Origin: Pseudoalteromonas sp. MMG010
GTDB taxonomy: Bacteria; Pseudomonadota; Gammaproteobacteria; Enterobacterales; Alteromonadaceae
Length of the DNA stretch: 64,000 bases
NCBI RefSeq assembly: GCF_018100905.1
Contig: NZ_JAGJEG010000006.1
Coordinates: forward strand, 140,151 to 204,150
Reading direction: 5' to 3'
Made by a program: the position numbers and the translations under genes. Below the pieces are notes generated by a model, which saw only the letters and a program-made list of their open reading frames with translations, was not told the DNA's origin and did no database searches. This document shows positions 28,022-36,947 of the stretch, piece by piece. How positions within the stretch are numbered: the stretch's first letter is position 1; every line of letters starts with the position of its first letter.

Positions 28022-30277
28022 TTAATGGCAAAGCGCTAAGCCTCCAGTAATGTTATATACATTTTCATAACCTAAATGGGCTAAATTAACAGCCGCTTGT
28101 ACAGAACGATTACCGCTGCGACAAAGTACGATATAACGATTACCTTTGTGCAAAGTACGTTGCGTTAATGCATTCGCCATTCTACTTAAAGGAATATTAA
28201 AAATCTTATCCGCATTAATTGCAAATAACTGAGTAATATCAGTAGCCCCATGTTCATATGATTCACGCGTATCAATTAAATACGTATTCGCTTGTTGTAA
28301 CATTTCAATTGCTAAATCAACATCAATTTGCTGTGTATTTTTATCAGGTTGCCCTTCAATATACCCACAAAGCTCAGTGCTTAACTGTTGTTTTTGCTGA
28401 TCAAATGCATGCTTTTCAAGAGAAAATTGATCACGTGTAATTCCCCCCGTTAATAGCTTTTCTAATAAGGGCGTTTGCTGTTTCTGTACTTGCCAAGTCA
28501 TTGCAAAGCATTGTTGATAATCGTGTCCAGAACAAATTAAGGTGTCGTTATTAATAACTTTATCAAGTGTTATTAACGAGTCAGCCATTGCATAGGCATC
28601 GCCACCTAACAGCAACGTGTTGCCAAGGCCTGCTGGTAAAATTAAGTCACCACAAAAGCAGTATTCAATTTTGCCATCCGCTGTTTGTAATAAATAACTG
28701 ACACTGTCTTCGCTATGCCCAGGGGTCGCGTGTTTTATTAATGTTTTACTGCCTATTTGTATTTTCGACATTGCATCAGGCCACCCCAATTTATCATCCT
28801 GCTCTTGATTATCAGTTAAGCCAAATAAGTCACTAAATAGTTGGCACCCAGAAGCGCGCTCTTGGTGTTTATGTGTATCTAAAATAGCCATTAATATTAA
28901 GTTTTGGGTATTAATGATTTTCTCAAAACGTGGGAGTAGTTCAATAATAGGGTCGATAATAACGGCATGTTTATCCTCGCTCACATACAACCAACTACAG
29001 GCCCCTTGGTGTCTATATTGTGTTAACCCAATTGCACAGACTTCTTGGTGTGGGGTCGCACTATCTGATACCACTAAACAATTAGCTTGTAATATAGGCT
29101 TTAAAGCACGAATACTTGCACATGCTTGCGCTATCTCCTGTGCCGTAGCAGCAGGACCAAAAGAAAGTCTAATCGCATTTTCGCTTTGCCAGTTGCTAAC
29201 CCCCATAGCATCTAACACATAACTACGCGTCGCGCCGGTACTACAAGCAGATCCTCCACTGACACGAATACCCGCAGCGTCAAATAAATCAATCACTTCT
29301 TTGCTGGTTAAATCGTTCACTGTAAAATTAAGGGTCGTTGCCACACTACAATCAAAGTCATGATTATAGGTAATGTCACCAAATGTATCGCTAATAGCCA
29401 GATGCAGTTGCTTTCTATAATCAGCGAGAATATCAGGGCTTTTAAATGTGCCATTAGATTTATCAAGTAATAAACTAAATAATTTATTCAACCCAGCAAT
29501 ACCGGGCAGATTCTCTGTACCTGCACGCATTCCCCCTTCCTGTCCACCACCGGTAATAAAAGGCGTGTATGCACTCCCTTGCCTTATATACAATAAGCCA
29601 ATACCTTTAGGTGCATAGAGTTTATGGCCTGAAAAAGGAGCGTAATCGATTGAAGTATTACTCAAAGCGAGTGCCGATTTACCTAAAGCCTGAACACAAT
29701 CAACCATCCAAGAAACATCGCTATTATGTGTTCTAATTGCAGTTTCAATCGCGTTTAAGTCCTGGATCACACCCGTTTCATTATTCACAGCCATTGTGCA
29801 AATCATTAAAGCATTTTTTACATGACGCTCAATAAAGGCTAAATCTAAAATACCTTTATTATTAACGGGGATAGGAAGTAGAGTTGCGTTAATACCAAGT
29901 ACTTTATTCCAATGTGCTAATGTATTAGGTACTGCTTTGTGCTCTGTGGCGCCATACATTAAAACAGGCTCAGTTAACTGATGATTTTTTACGCTAAGCA
30001 AAGTTGATACAATCGCGGTTTGAATGCCTTCAGTTGCACCCGAGGTAAATAAAATATCCCCTGTATCCGCACCAATTACAGTGCACGCTTTTTGTCTTGT
30101 TTGTTCTAATAAATGTTTTGCTTGTATACCCGTAATATGAGGACTTGATGGGTTACCGAAACAAATTTGCATGGTATGTGAAACAACATCAGCTATACAA
30201 GGTAAAACCGGGGTGGTGGCATTTGCATCAAGGTAGACTTGATTATTTTGACTACCTTGCAATAAAAAATCAGACAT
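28022..30277 (-). CDS. Cysteine desulfurase / ETHE1-like MBL / rhodanese fusion protein
   Basis: A 751-residue three-domain protein. Residues 1-385 are a class V PLP enzyme of the NifS/IscS family, with Lys219 in SGHKLYAPKG and the persulfide cysteine Cys345 in VSGGSACSTGATRS. Residues about 400-620 are a metallo-beta-lactamase fold closest to ETHE1 persulfide dioxygenases. The usual THxHxDH is altered to THKHQER, but the three iron-ligand positions known from human ETHE1 (His, His, Asp) appear kept as His469, His521 in TPGHSED and Asp544 in CGD. Residues about 655-751 are a rhodanese with active loop CRSGNRS (Cys719). This suggests sulfur release from cysteine, oxidation or transfer in one chain. 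No iscU or sufE is adjacent. Confidence 0.9.
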   Translation of the reverse strand: MSDFLLQGSQNNQVYLDANATTPVLPCIADVVSHTMQICFGNPSSPHITGIQAKHLLEQTRQKACTVIGADTGDILFTSGATEGIQTAIVSTLLSVKNHQLTEPVLMYGATEHKAVPNTLAHWNKVLGINATLLPIPVNNKGILDLAFIERHVKNALMICTMAVNNETGVIQDLNAIETAIRTHNSDVSWMVDCVQALGKSALALSNTSIDYAPFSGHKLYAPKGIGLLYIRQGSAYTPFITGGGQEGGMRAGTENLPGIAGLNKLFSLLLDKSNGTFKSPDILADYRKQLHLAISDTFGDITYNHDFDCSVATTLNFTVNDLTSKEVIDLFDAAGIRVSGGSACSTGATRSYVLDAMGVSNWQSENAIRLSFGPAATAQEIAQACASIRALKPILQANCLVVSDSATPHQEVCAIGLTQYRHQGACSWLYVSEDKHAVIIDPIIELLPRFEKIINTQNLILMAILDTHKHQERASGCQLFSDLFGLTDNQEQDDKLGWPDAMSKIQIGSKTLIKHATPGHSEDSVSYLLQTADGKIEYCFCGDLILPAGLGNTLLLGGDAYAMADSLITLDKVINNDTLICSGHDYQQCFAMTWQVQKQQTPLLEKLLTGGITRDQFSLEKHAFDQQKQQLSTELCGYIEGQPDKNTQQIDVDLAIEMLQQANTYLIDTRESYEHGATDITQLFAINADKIFNIPLSRMANALTQRTLHKGNRYIVLCRSGNRSVQAAVNLAHLGYENVYNITGGLALCH

Positions 30278-30401
30278 TAAAAACGCACCTTATTACTTAA
30301 AATTATATCTTATAGCCATAATACAAATTAATGGAAGTAAAATATAATAATCAATTAGTTAAATAAGTGCATTTAGTATGCTTTTTTATACTATAAACGC
30401 C

Positions 30402-31466
30402 TCAATGATCTATTTGTGTGTGGCTTGTTGACCAAGCATTAATTAAAGCTTTTACTAAAGAGGCTAAAGGTATAGCGAAAAATACTCCCCAAAACCCCCA
30501 TAAGCCACCAAAAAATAATACTGCGACAATAATAAATACAGGATTTAAATCAACCGCTTCAGAAAACAGTAAAGGCACTAACACATTGCCATCAAGTGCT
30601 TGAATGATGCCGTAAATAATCAAAACAGTCCAAAACTGTGTTTCAAGACCAAATTGAAATAATGCCACTGCGGCAACCGGAAAAGTAACAAGGGCGGCAC
30701 CAATAAATGGGATTAATACAGAGAACCCGACCGAGAACCCTAACAATGCAGCATAGCGTAAATCTAACACTGTAAACGCAATGAAGCTGGCAGACCCTAT
30801 AATTAAAATCTCAAACACTTTCCCTCTGATATAGTTCATAATTTGTTGGTTCATCTCATGCCATACTTGCAAAATTAAGCGCCGCTGCTTTGGTATTAAC
30901 CTTTCTAAGCTTTGCGTCAATTCAAGTTTATCTTTGAGCATAAAAAACACTAATAACGGAACTAAAATCAGATAAATAAGCCAGGCTACAACATCTTTTA
31001 GTGAAGTTAATGAAACAGACAATAGCACTTGACCAAAGTCGATCACTTTAGTTTCAACACTGGCCACAACACTTTGCACTTGCTCACTGGTGATTAAACT
31101 TGGGTATTGTGCAGGTAGTGCTAGTAAAAATGATTTACCGCGCTCGATCATATGAGGCATTTCATGAACTAAATTACTGGTTTGCTGCCAAAGAACAGGG
31201 CCTATCACTAAAATAAGCATGAGCATCACGCTGATAAATATAAGCATAACAATGGCTGTTGCACTAAAGCGCTTTAGACCTAGTTTTTCAAGATGTAACA
31301 CCGGCCAGTCGAGCAAATAAGCAATAATAATCGCAACAAGTACAGGTACAATTAAGGCGCCAAAAAAGTATAGCAACGCAACTAAAGTAATTAACAAAAA
31401 TAATAATGTCACTGAATGCGGATCTGAAAATTTACTTTCGTACCACGTTTTTACATAATCAAACAC
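30402..31466 (-). CDS. AI-2E family transporter (PerM-like permease)
   Basis: A 354-residue polytopic membrane protein of the PF01594 family. It has an N-terminal hydrophobic pair (about 17-75), a central soluble loop (about 100-150) and four to five further helices. The family motif region PFIGAALVTFPVA and the GNVLVPLLFS segment are recognisable. Members have been linked to export of autoinducer-2 or to Na+/H+ antiport, and the substrate here is unknown. Its start overlaps the end of the TusA-like gene by 8 nt, so they share a transcript. Confidence 0.87.
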   Translation of the reverse strand: MFDYVKTWYESKFSDPHSVTLLFLLITLVALLYFFGALIVPVLVAIIIAYLLDWPVLHLEKLGLKRFSATAIVMLIFISVMLMLILVIGPVLWQQTSNLVHEMPHMIERGKSFLLALPAQYPSLITSEQVQSVVASVETKVIDFGQVLLSVSLTSLKDVVAWLIYLILVPLLVFFMLKDKLELTQSLERLIPKQRRLILQVWHEMNQQIMNYIRGKVFEILIIGSASFIAFTVLDLRYAALLGFSVGFSVLIPFIGAALVTFPVAAVALFQFGLETQFWTVLIIYGIIQALDGNVLVPLLFSEAVDLNPVFIIVAVLFFGGLWGFWGVFFAIPLASLVKALINAWSTSHTQIDH

Positions 31467-31677
31467 CTAATGGCTCCACTATTAACAACGAAGATTGTTT
31501 ATCAAATTGATAACGGTAATTATTTTTTTTTAAAAAAAGCTCTATATCTGTAATAGGTTGTTCTAAATCTATAAGAAATTTAATTTTAGATTGTTCAAAA
31601 TGACTTTTTTTTAAACCTAATTTAAATTGAACAAATTGCTGAGGGCATTGATAATGCCTTAAATCAAGCGTCAACAT
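31459..31677 (-). CDS. TusA/SirA-like sulfur-carrier protein
   Basis: About 72 residues from the ATG at 31677; an in-frame ATG at 31698 would add seven hydrophobic residues. The opening TLDLRHYQCPQQFVQFK matches the TusA fold: a first strand with LDLR, then the persulfide-carrying cysteine followed by proline (Cys11 in this numbering). The usual CPxP is CPQQ here. TusA-type proteins pass sulfane sulfur between desulfurases and acceptors. The gene overlaps the AI-2E permease and lies upstream of the desulfurase fusion on the same strand. No clear ribosome site marks either start. Confidence 0.75.
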   Translation of the reverse strand: MLTLDLRHYQCPQQFVQFKLGLKKSHFEQSKIKFLIDLEQPITDIELFLKKNNYRYQFDKQSSLLIVEPLGV

Positions 31678-31841
31678 TGTGATTACCAATAAAAACATAT
31701 TTATTAACTAACTATTTGCAGTATAAACTTAAAATCTGAATAAAGTCTTAAATTTAATTAACAAACCGATAAGTTTTTCTTAAAACACTCAACACAATGG
31801 TTTATTCTTACAAAATAAAAATGACAAGCAGGGATAAGTTA

Positions 31842-32507
31842 ATGTCTGGTACACACAATAAAGCGCAACTTCCTAGTAATCCAACGCTGAAAGAGATTAA
31901 CTGGTATAAAAAGCAAATTAACTGGGGAGAGTTACCTCCATTTTATCATCTAGTCGCCTCATCAATAGGTGAAACCGAAGGTATTTTAGAGCACGGCTTT
32001 GATACTGCAGTGAAACGTTTATTAGATAAACGTAATTGGAATTTAGATGCACTCGATGGTCATATCGATGTCAGTGGTGAAATCCACTGTCAAAACAAAC
32101 CTCGTATAGCATTATATCAAGTCGTAACAGAGCGAGGGTTTGAGTTATGGGCCCAGCCTTTTGCTAAGGATGTAACGATAGATCAATACATCAAAGATAA
32201 TAGGTTTATGGAATACCGAGTGTGGGATCCATTAACGATGAAACATTTAATTCGAATAAATCAATTTCATACTTTTATTAATTTTTATTTTGAGCGTGGA
32301 GATAAAGCGGATAAAGCCCTTATTCTGCATTGTCATAAAGTCGTTCATAAAATTATTAATTTTTTAAAGCAAGAATTGAACATAGTTGAGGTTTCAGGTG
32401 TCTCAGTAAAAGAACTTTATCAACTACAAGAAAAACATAGCCAAGCTTGCAGCGATGAAATTGATATTGCAAGAATTGCGCTTGGTGAAAACATTAGCAA
32501 GGAATAA
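31842..32507 (+). CDS. Conserved hypothetical protein upstream of bepA
   Basis: I do not recognise this protein, which has about 221 residues from the ATG at 31842. AGGGATAA lies close upstream of this ATG, while the longer frame from 31797 lacks a ribosome site. It is soluble, rich in histidine and aromatic residues (for example HTFINFYFERG and LILHCHKVVHKI), with no signal peptide or known motif. The bepA start codon follows the stop by one base, so the two are translationally linked. The bepA link hints at an envelope-related or regulatory role, but that is only context. Confidence 0.72.
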   Translation: MSGTHNKAQLPSNPTLKEINWYKKQINWGELPPFYHLVASSIGETEGILEHGFDTAVKRLLDKRNWNLDALDGHIDVSGEIHCQNKPRIALYQVVTERGFELWAQPFAKDVTIDQYIKDNRFMEYRVWDPLTMKHLIRINQFHTFINFYFERGDKADKALILHCHKVVHKIINFLKQELNIVEVSGVSVKELYQLQEKHSQACSDEIDIARIALGENISKE

Positions 32508-32508
32508 A

Positions 32509-33966
32509 ATGCAGATTAAACTAGCATTTATCACTTTATGCACGGCACTACTCACATTTACGTTATTAATCAGTGAGCCTTTAAAAGCCCAGACTAATTT
32601 TACACTCCCCGATTTAGGCACCTCGGCTTTACAAGCACTTCCTCTGGAAAAAGAGCAAGCTATAGGTGAAGTTATGATGATGCAAATACGCGGTGCATCA
32701 CCTTTAATTAACGATCCTGTGCTTGATGAGTATTTAACAACACTTGGCCGAAAATTAGTCGCAAATGCAAATGATGTTCGTTTTCCATTTAAATTCTTTT
32801 GGTTAAACAACAATGACATTAATGCCTTTGCATTTTATGGTGGACATGTTGGCGTGCATACAGGCTTAATAGCCCAAGCCGATAACGAAAGTCAATTTGC
32901 TTCTGTGTTAGGGCACGAAATTGCGCACGTCACTCAACGTCACTTAGCTAGACGCATTCAACAACAGCAAGATAATAATGCGTTAACAATTGCGGGCTTA
33001 ATTGCAGGGATATTAGCCACAGTAGTAGCACCTGATGCGGGTATCGCAATTATTTCGGCAAACCAAACTCAAGCTGCTTTTAGCCAATTAACTCACTCTC
33101 GCTCGGCAGAGCAAGAAGCAGACCGCATTGGTATGCAAACGTTAAACAATGCAGGTTTTGACCCTCGCTCATCGAGTGATTTTTTAACTAAGTTAGCGGC
33201 ACAAATTCGTTATAAGTACAATCCTCCTGCCTTTTTATTAACCCACCCGTTACCAGAAAGTCGTGTGTCGGATGTGCGTTTGCGTGCAGAACAATACCCA
33301 AAACGTCAAATTCCCGAAAGCCTTGCGTTTAATTTAGCAAAAAGCAGAGTGTTAGCTCGCTACGCGCAAGAGCCCAAACAAGCTCAAACACTTTTTGAAA
33401 AATTACTCAAAGAGCATAGTTTTGATAAAGAAGCACTGAAATATGGATTAGGGATCGCGTACTTAGATCAAGAAAAATATGATAAAGCACAGAGTATTCT
33501 TGATGCGTTGTTAAAAAATGATCCAAATAACTTATTTTATATAGATACATATACAGATTTACTTATTGGTCAAGACAAGGCGGATGAAGCTGTCAATTTC
33601 TTAGCAGAGAAAAACAAATTCCGCCCTAACAATCAAGTAATTGCACTTAACTACGCTAATGCAGCAATGCACGCTAAAAAAAATCATCTAGCAGAACAGA
33701 TTTTAAAAACATTTCTACTAGAAAAGCCAGAGCATAGTTTAGCAAAACAATTATTAAGAGATAATTATAAAGATCAAGAAAAGCTTGTCGATTACCATGA
33801 AGCAAGTGCCGCTGTTTTGGCACAATATGGCGCTTATATCAAAGCCTCTGATGAAATTCAAAAAGCATTAAACTTTGTAAAACCAACAGAGCTCATTAAA
33901 CAACAACGTTTAAAAGCGCTGCTTACACAATATCGTCGCTTACAAAAAGAGCTTGCAAGACTTTAA
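32509..33966 (+). CDS. bepA: Periplasmic beta-barrel assembly-enhancing protease BepA
   Basis: About 485 residues from the ATG at 32509, which is preceded by AAGGA and opens a signal peptide (MQIKLAFITLCTALLTF, cleaved near LKAQ). The longer frame from 32455 lies inside the upstream gene. The zinc site HEIAH lies in LGHEIAHVTQRHLARR with the third-ligand region SRSAEQEADRIG. The second half is a TPR array. BepA degrades or rescues stalled outer-membrane proteins such as LptD at the BAM complex. Length and the downstream yfgD match E. coli. Confidence 0.94.
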   Translation: MQIKLAFITLCTALLTFTLLISEPLKAQTNFTLPDLGTSALQALPLEKEQAIGEVMMMQIRGASPLINDPVLDEYLTTLGRKLVANANDVRFPFKFFWLNNNDINAFAFYGGHVGVHTGLIAQADNESQFASVLGHEIAHVTQRHLARRIQQQQDNNALTIAGLIAGILATVVAPDAGIAIISANQTQAAFSQLTHSRSAEQEADRIGMQTLNNAGFDPRSSSDFLTKLAAQIRYKYNPPAFLLTHPLPESRVSDVRLRAEQYPKRQIPESLAFNLAKSRVLARYAQEPKQAQTLFEKLLKEHSFDKEALKYGLGIAYLDQEKYDKAQSILDALLKNDPNNLFYIDTYTDLLIGQDKADEAVNFLAEKNKFRPNNQVIALNYANAAMHAKKNHLAEQILKTFLLEKPEHSLAKQLLRDNYKDQEKLVDYHEASAAVLAQYGAYIKASDEIQKALNFVKPTELIKQQRLKALLTQYRRLQKELARL

Positions 33967-34021
33967 GTCTGCAAGCGCTTAGCCTAAAATAGCGTTCTAT
34001 TAGTATTTATGGAATATATAT

Positions 34022-34369
34022 ATGTCAGTGACTATCTACCACAATCCTCGCTGTTCTAAATCACGCGAAACCCTCGCTTTATTAAAAGATAAAGAGGTAT
34101 CGTTCACAATTGTCGAGTATTTAAAAACACCATTAAGTGCTCAACAAATTACGACATTACTCTCGCAACTCGATTTTGCCGATGCTAGAGCATTAATGCG
34201 TACAAAAGAAGAGATATACAAATCATTAAATTTAAACGAGCAAACACAACAAGAAGCATTAATTAACGCGATGGCACAATATCCAAAGCTTATTGAGCGC
34301 CCTATTGTTGTGTGTAATAACAAAGCCGCACTGGGTCGACCACCTGAGAATGTATTAAGTATATTATAA
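34022..34369 (+). CDS. yfgD: ArsC/YfgD-family thioredoxin-fold reductase
   Basis: A 115-residue ArsC-family protein. Cys11 sits in HNPRCSKSRETL, the catalytic signature of glutaredoxin-coupled arsenate reductase, and the C-terminal ERPIVV segment is typical. E. coli YfgD occupies the same place after bepA, and its real substrate is unclear. Without ars genes nearby I prefer the neutral YfgD assignment. Its stop shares one base with the start of the next gene. Confidence 0.88.
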   Translation: MSVTIYHNPRCSKSRETLALLKDKEVSFTIVEYLKTPLSAQQITTLLSQLDFADARALMRTKEEIYKSLNLNEQTQQEALINAMAQYPKLIERPIVVCNNKAALGRPPENVLSIL

Positions 34370-34923
34370 TGACAGTAAATATAGTGGTTCTTTATCACTC
34401 AAGCCATGGCTCAGTTGATGCTATGGCTCATGAAATTGCTGAAGCGATTGAAATGCAAGGAGACACCGCATTACTTCGTACTTTTGTTGCTAAAAATCCG
34501 CACGACATTGTGATAAATAAAGAAGAGTTAGTACAGTGCGATGCACTTGCATTTGGTACTCCGACTCGATTTGGCATGATGGCATCACAAGCAAAAGCAT
34601 TTTGGGAAACGACTAGCGAGTTATGGTTAAAGGGACAATTGATTGATAAGCCAGCCTGTGTATTTTCATCATCAAGTAGTATGCATGGCGGTAACGAGGC
34701 CACCTTATTAAACTTGTCTTTACCACTTTTACATCATGGTATGATGCTATTAGGTGTCCCTTACGATGTGCCTGAATTATTAAGCACACAGTCTGGGGGA
34801 ACGCCATATGGAGCTACGCATGTAGCTGGTACAGATAATACAAACACATTAACCAAAGAAGAAGTGGCAATATGTCACGCTGTTGGTAAACGCTTAACCC
34901 ACATTGCGAGAAAACTAAAATGA
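34369..34923 (+). CDS. wrbA: WrbA-like flavodoxin-fold NAD(P)H:quinone oxidoreductase
   Basis: A 184-residue flavodoxin-like protein. The FMN phosphate loop HSSHGSVDAMA lies at about residues 10-20. FGTPTRFGMMASQAKAFWE and FSSSSSMHGGNEATLL match WrbA-type quinone reductases, which reduce quinones by two electrons with NAD(P)H. The start overlaps yfgD by one base and the end overlaps the DUF2069 gene by 4 nt, so this belongs to a tight operon with bepA. The symbol denotes the family rather than proven orthology. Confidence 0.87.
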   Translation: MTVNIVVLYHSSHGSVDAMAHEIAEAIEMQGDTALLRTFVAKNPHDIVINKEELVQCDALAFGTPTRFGMMASQAKAFWETTSELWLKGQLIDKPACVFSSSSSMHGGNEATLLNLSLPLLHHGMMLLGVPYDVPELLSTQSGGTPYGATHVAGTDNTNTLTKEEVAICHAVGKRLTHIARKLK

Positions 34924-35363
34924 GTAGCGCTGTTACTGCTAAAAAAACCATCACCAAAAGATTTCAACGAACAGCACTGTTTGGATATATCGGTCTATTA
35001 ACTTTAATGCCACTATGGATGTTTGTTTTCTTTCCACGAGATGGACACAGTATCGGTTTTATTTTTGCACTTTATATTTTGCCATTGCTACTGCCTTTAA
35101 AAGGCATTATTCAAGATAAACCTTACACCTACGCATGGGCTAACTTTATCGTGATGATTTACTTTATTCATGGCTTTACATTATTATGGGTTGCACAAGA
35201 TGAACTGATTTTTGTTTTACTTGAGTTACTTTTTGCCAGTTCAATGTTTATTGGGTGTACCTATTACGCTAGACATCGAGGACAAGAGTTAGGGTTAAAA
35301 ATAGGGAAGTTAAAAGAAGAATTAGCCCAAGAAAAAGCGGCTCACGAATACCATAAAAAGTAA
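34920..35363 (+). CDS. DUF2069 small membrane protein
   Basis: A 147-residue protein with four hydrophobic segments (about 19-38, 46-64, 74-92, 96-112) and a charged, lysine-rich C-terminal helix that probably faces the cytoplasm. Pattern and length fit DUF2069, a gammaproteobacterial family that commonly follows wrbA. Function is unknown. It overlaps wrbA by 4 nt (ATGA), and a strong terminator follows 6 nt after the stop, closing the operon. Confidence 0.83.
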   Translation: MSSAVTAKKTITKRFQRTALFGYIGLLTLMPLWMFVFFPRDGHSIGFIFALYILPLLLPLKGIIQDKPYTYAWANFIVMIYFIHGFTLLWVAQDELIFVLLELLFASSMFIGCTYYARHRGQELGLKIGKLKEELAQEKAAHEYHKK

Positions 35364-35368
35364 AAAGT

Positions 35369-35398
35369 AGTAAAAGGCGTTATACAACGCCTTTTACT
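35369..35398. terminator. Bidirectional terminator (bepA operon / ankyrin gene)
   Basis: A perfect 13-bp stem, AGTAAAAGGCGTT with AACGCCTTTTACT, around ATAC. It has A-rich and T-rich outer arms and sits between convergent genes. Confidence 0.92.
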
Positions 35399-35406
35399 TA
35401 AAGCAT

Positions 35407-36744
35407 TTATACCAACTCACTCAACGCCGCTAAAGCCACGATAACAGCAAGTCCTAATTGCGCAATTAAACTAATTAACGATACTGTTCTTAATAAAAAC
35501 AAACCCCAAGGGTGTTTAATATGCGGGTATAAAGAGCAACGTTTTAAGCTAGTAGCAAAGAAAAAACATACCGCAGTAAACATCGTTAAACCTAACGTCA
35601 GCTCACTTTTAATGGCTAAATCTTGTTCAAAAAAGAAAAATAATTGGAGCGGTAATAGTATGGCAACAAGTGCATGTAAAATATGGACTTTTTTAATGCG
35701 TAAATACTGCCCTTGAGGCGATAACTCTTTAATACCAAAGTCACGCTCTAGGCACTTAACTAAATTCATCGCTTTTATATGAACGGCTAAACGATAACAA
35801 CTTAAGCCTTCATTATTACGCAATCTAAAATCGTAACCTGCTTTTAATAACAACACCATTAATGATTCATTTTTAGAAAGCACAGCATAATGAAGCGCGC
35901 TATTGCCTATGCTATCAACAGCATTAATATCTTGTTGTGCTAATAATGTTTCGACCACTTTTACATAGCCCTTTTCACAGGCATACATAAAGGCTGTTTT
36001 ATTCTCGGCATTGGCTAATGTTGCGCTAGCGCCTTGTTCAATAAAACGAGTGGCCATGGTTTGTTTAGCATTATCACTACTTAGGTGGGCGAGTAATGCT
36101 TGTTCTAATAAAACCAAAGAGTCTACATCAGGAGACACTTGTTTTAATAATGTAAAATAGTCTTTCCCATTCGCCACTTTCGCGCTGGCTAATTCAGCTA
36201 AGTGTGAAATATTATCGACAGAATCAGGTATAAAGCTACTTAAACGCTCTCTAAAGTCGACTTCTTTCCATAATGCTAGAATATCATATGATGAGGCTTT
36301 AGCGCCGTAAGACAAAGCATGTTCAATCAGTGTAAAATAACGTTTATCAAACAATAAACTAAGTAGTGATAACTCGGTTGAAACCTGACTTTGTGCAGCC
36401 ACCGTGGCGTAATTTTCTAAACGCTGGCATAACAATAACGACAGACTTTCGCTAGAATAATCGTTTTCAAGATAATGGGCTTTTGCTGCACTTATATATT
36501 GATGAGCTTGTTCGTCAAATTCACTTATGTGTTGAAAATAACATTCTTCAAATGGCTCAAGCGGTAATAGCCAAACTAAATAATATATTGGAGGTAATAC
36601 AGTCGTACAAACGCCATCATCTTCATTTGTTGAACGACACTGTGGCCATGCTTCTAAAGCATCTAAAATAAACGCGCCATTTTGCTCAACAAGGCCTTTA
36701 ATGAGTAGAGGATATTCCTTAGGCCATATCAGTACATTTTCCAT
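35407..36744 (-). CDS. Ankyrin-repeat membrane protein
   Basis: About 445 residues from an ATG at 36744; the longer frame starts at a GTG and adds a leader of no clear use. Residues about 225-345 contain ankyrin-like repeats, for example NKTAFMYACEKGYVKVVETLL and GNSALHYAVLSKNESLMVLLLKAG. Three hydrophobic helices near the C-terminus (about 357-440) put the repeat domain on the cytoplasmic face of the inner membrane. The N-terminal part is helical with no known motif. The repeat domain implies protein binding, but no partner is apparent. Confidence 0.82.
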   Translation of the reverse strand: MENVLIWPKEYPLLIKGLVEQNGAFILDALEAWPQCRSTNEDDGVCTTVLPPIYYLVWLLPLEPFEECYFQHISEFDEQAHQYISAAKAHYLENDYSSESLSLLLCQRLENYATVAAQSQVSTELSLLSLLFDKRYFTLIEHALSYGAKASSYDILALWKEVDFRERLSSFIPDSVDNISHLAELASAKVANGKDYFTLLKQVSPDVDSLVLLEQALLAHLSSDNAKQTMATRFIEQGASATLANAENKTAFMYACEKGYVKVVETLLAQQDINAVDSIGNSALHYAVLSKNESLMVLLLKAGYDFRLRNNEGLSCYRLAVHIKAMNLVKCLERDFGIKELSPQGQYLRIKKVHILHALVAILLPLQLFFFFEQDLAIKSELTLGLTMFTAVCFFFATSLKRCSLYPHIKHPWGLFLLRTVSLISLIAQLGLAVIVALAALSELV

Positions 36745-36887
36745 TAAAACAACACATCTCCAGTGTAGTTTGAGTGAATGACAAGTATAGTAAAACTTAA
36801 CTGACACCACGCTTAATCTATTTATAATATTCTACCACACCTTGATAGGCGCGCTAGCGCAAAGTCTATGAATATATATAAAAAAAT

Positions 36888-36921
36888 AAAACGCAGTCAG
36901 TATAAATTACTGACTGCGTTT
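36888..36921. terminator. Terminator downstream of the MlaC-like gene
   Basis: AAACGCAGTCAGTA pairs with TACTGACTGCGTTT around a 5-nt loop. It lies 26 nt beyond the MlaC-like stop on the minus strand and is followed there by T-rich sequence. Confidence 0.9.
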
Positions 36922-36947
36922 TAAAGAAAAAATACGACGGTGTACGT

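Noticed and set aside
28861..28880. Frameshift or pseudogene in the MBL part of the sulfur fusion, suggested by THKHQER
   Set aside because: The frame stays open for 751 codons, and the ETHE1-type ligand positions and rhodanese loop remain intact, so the change looks like divergence and not decay.
32424..32819. 131-residue minus-strand frame across the bepA start
   Set aside because: Opposite the signal peptide and N-terminal coding region of bepA and the end of the upstream gene, both better supported.
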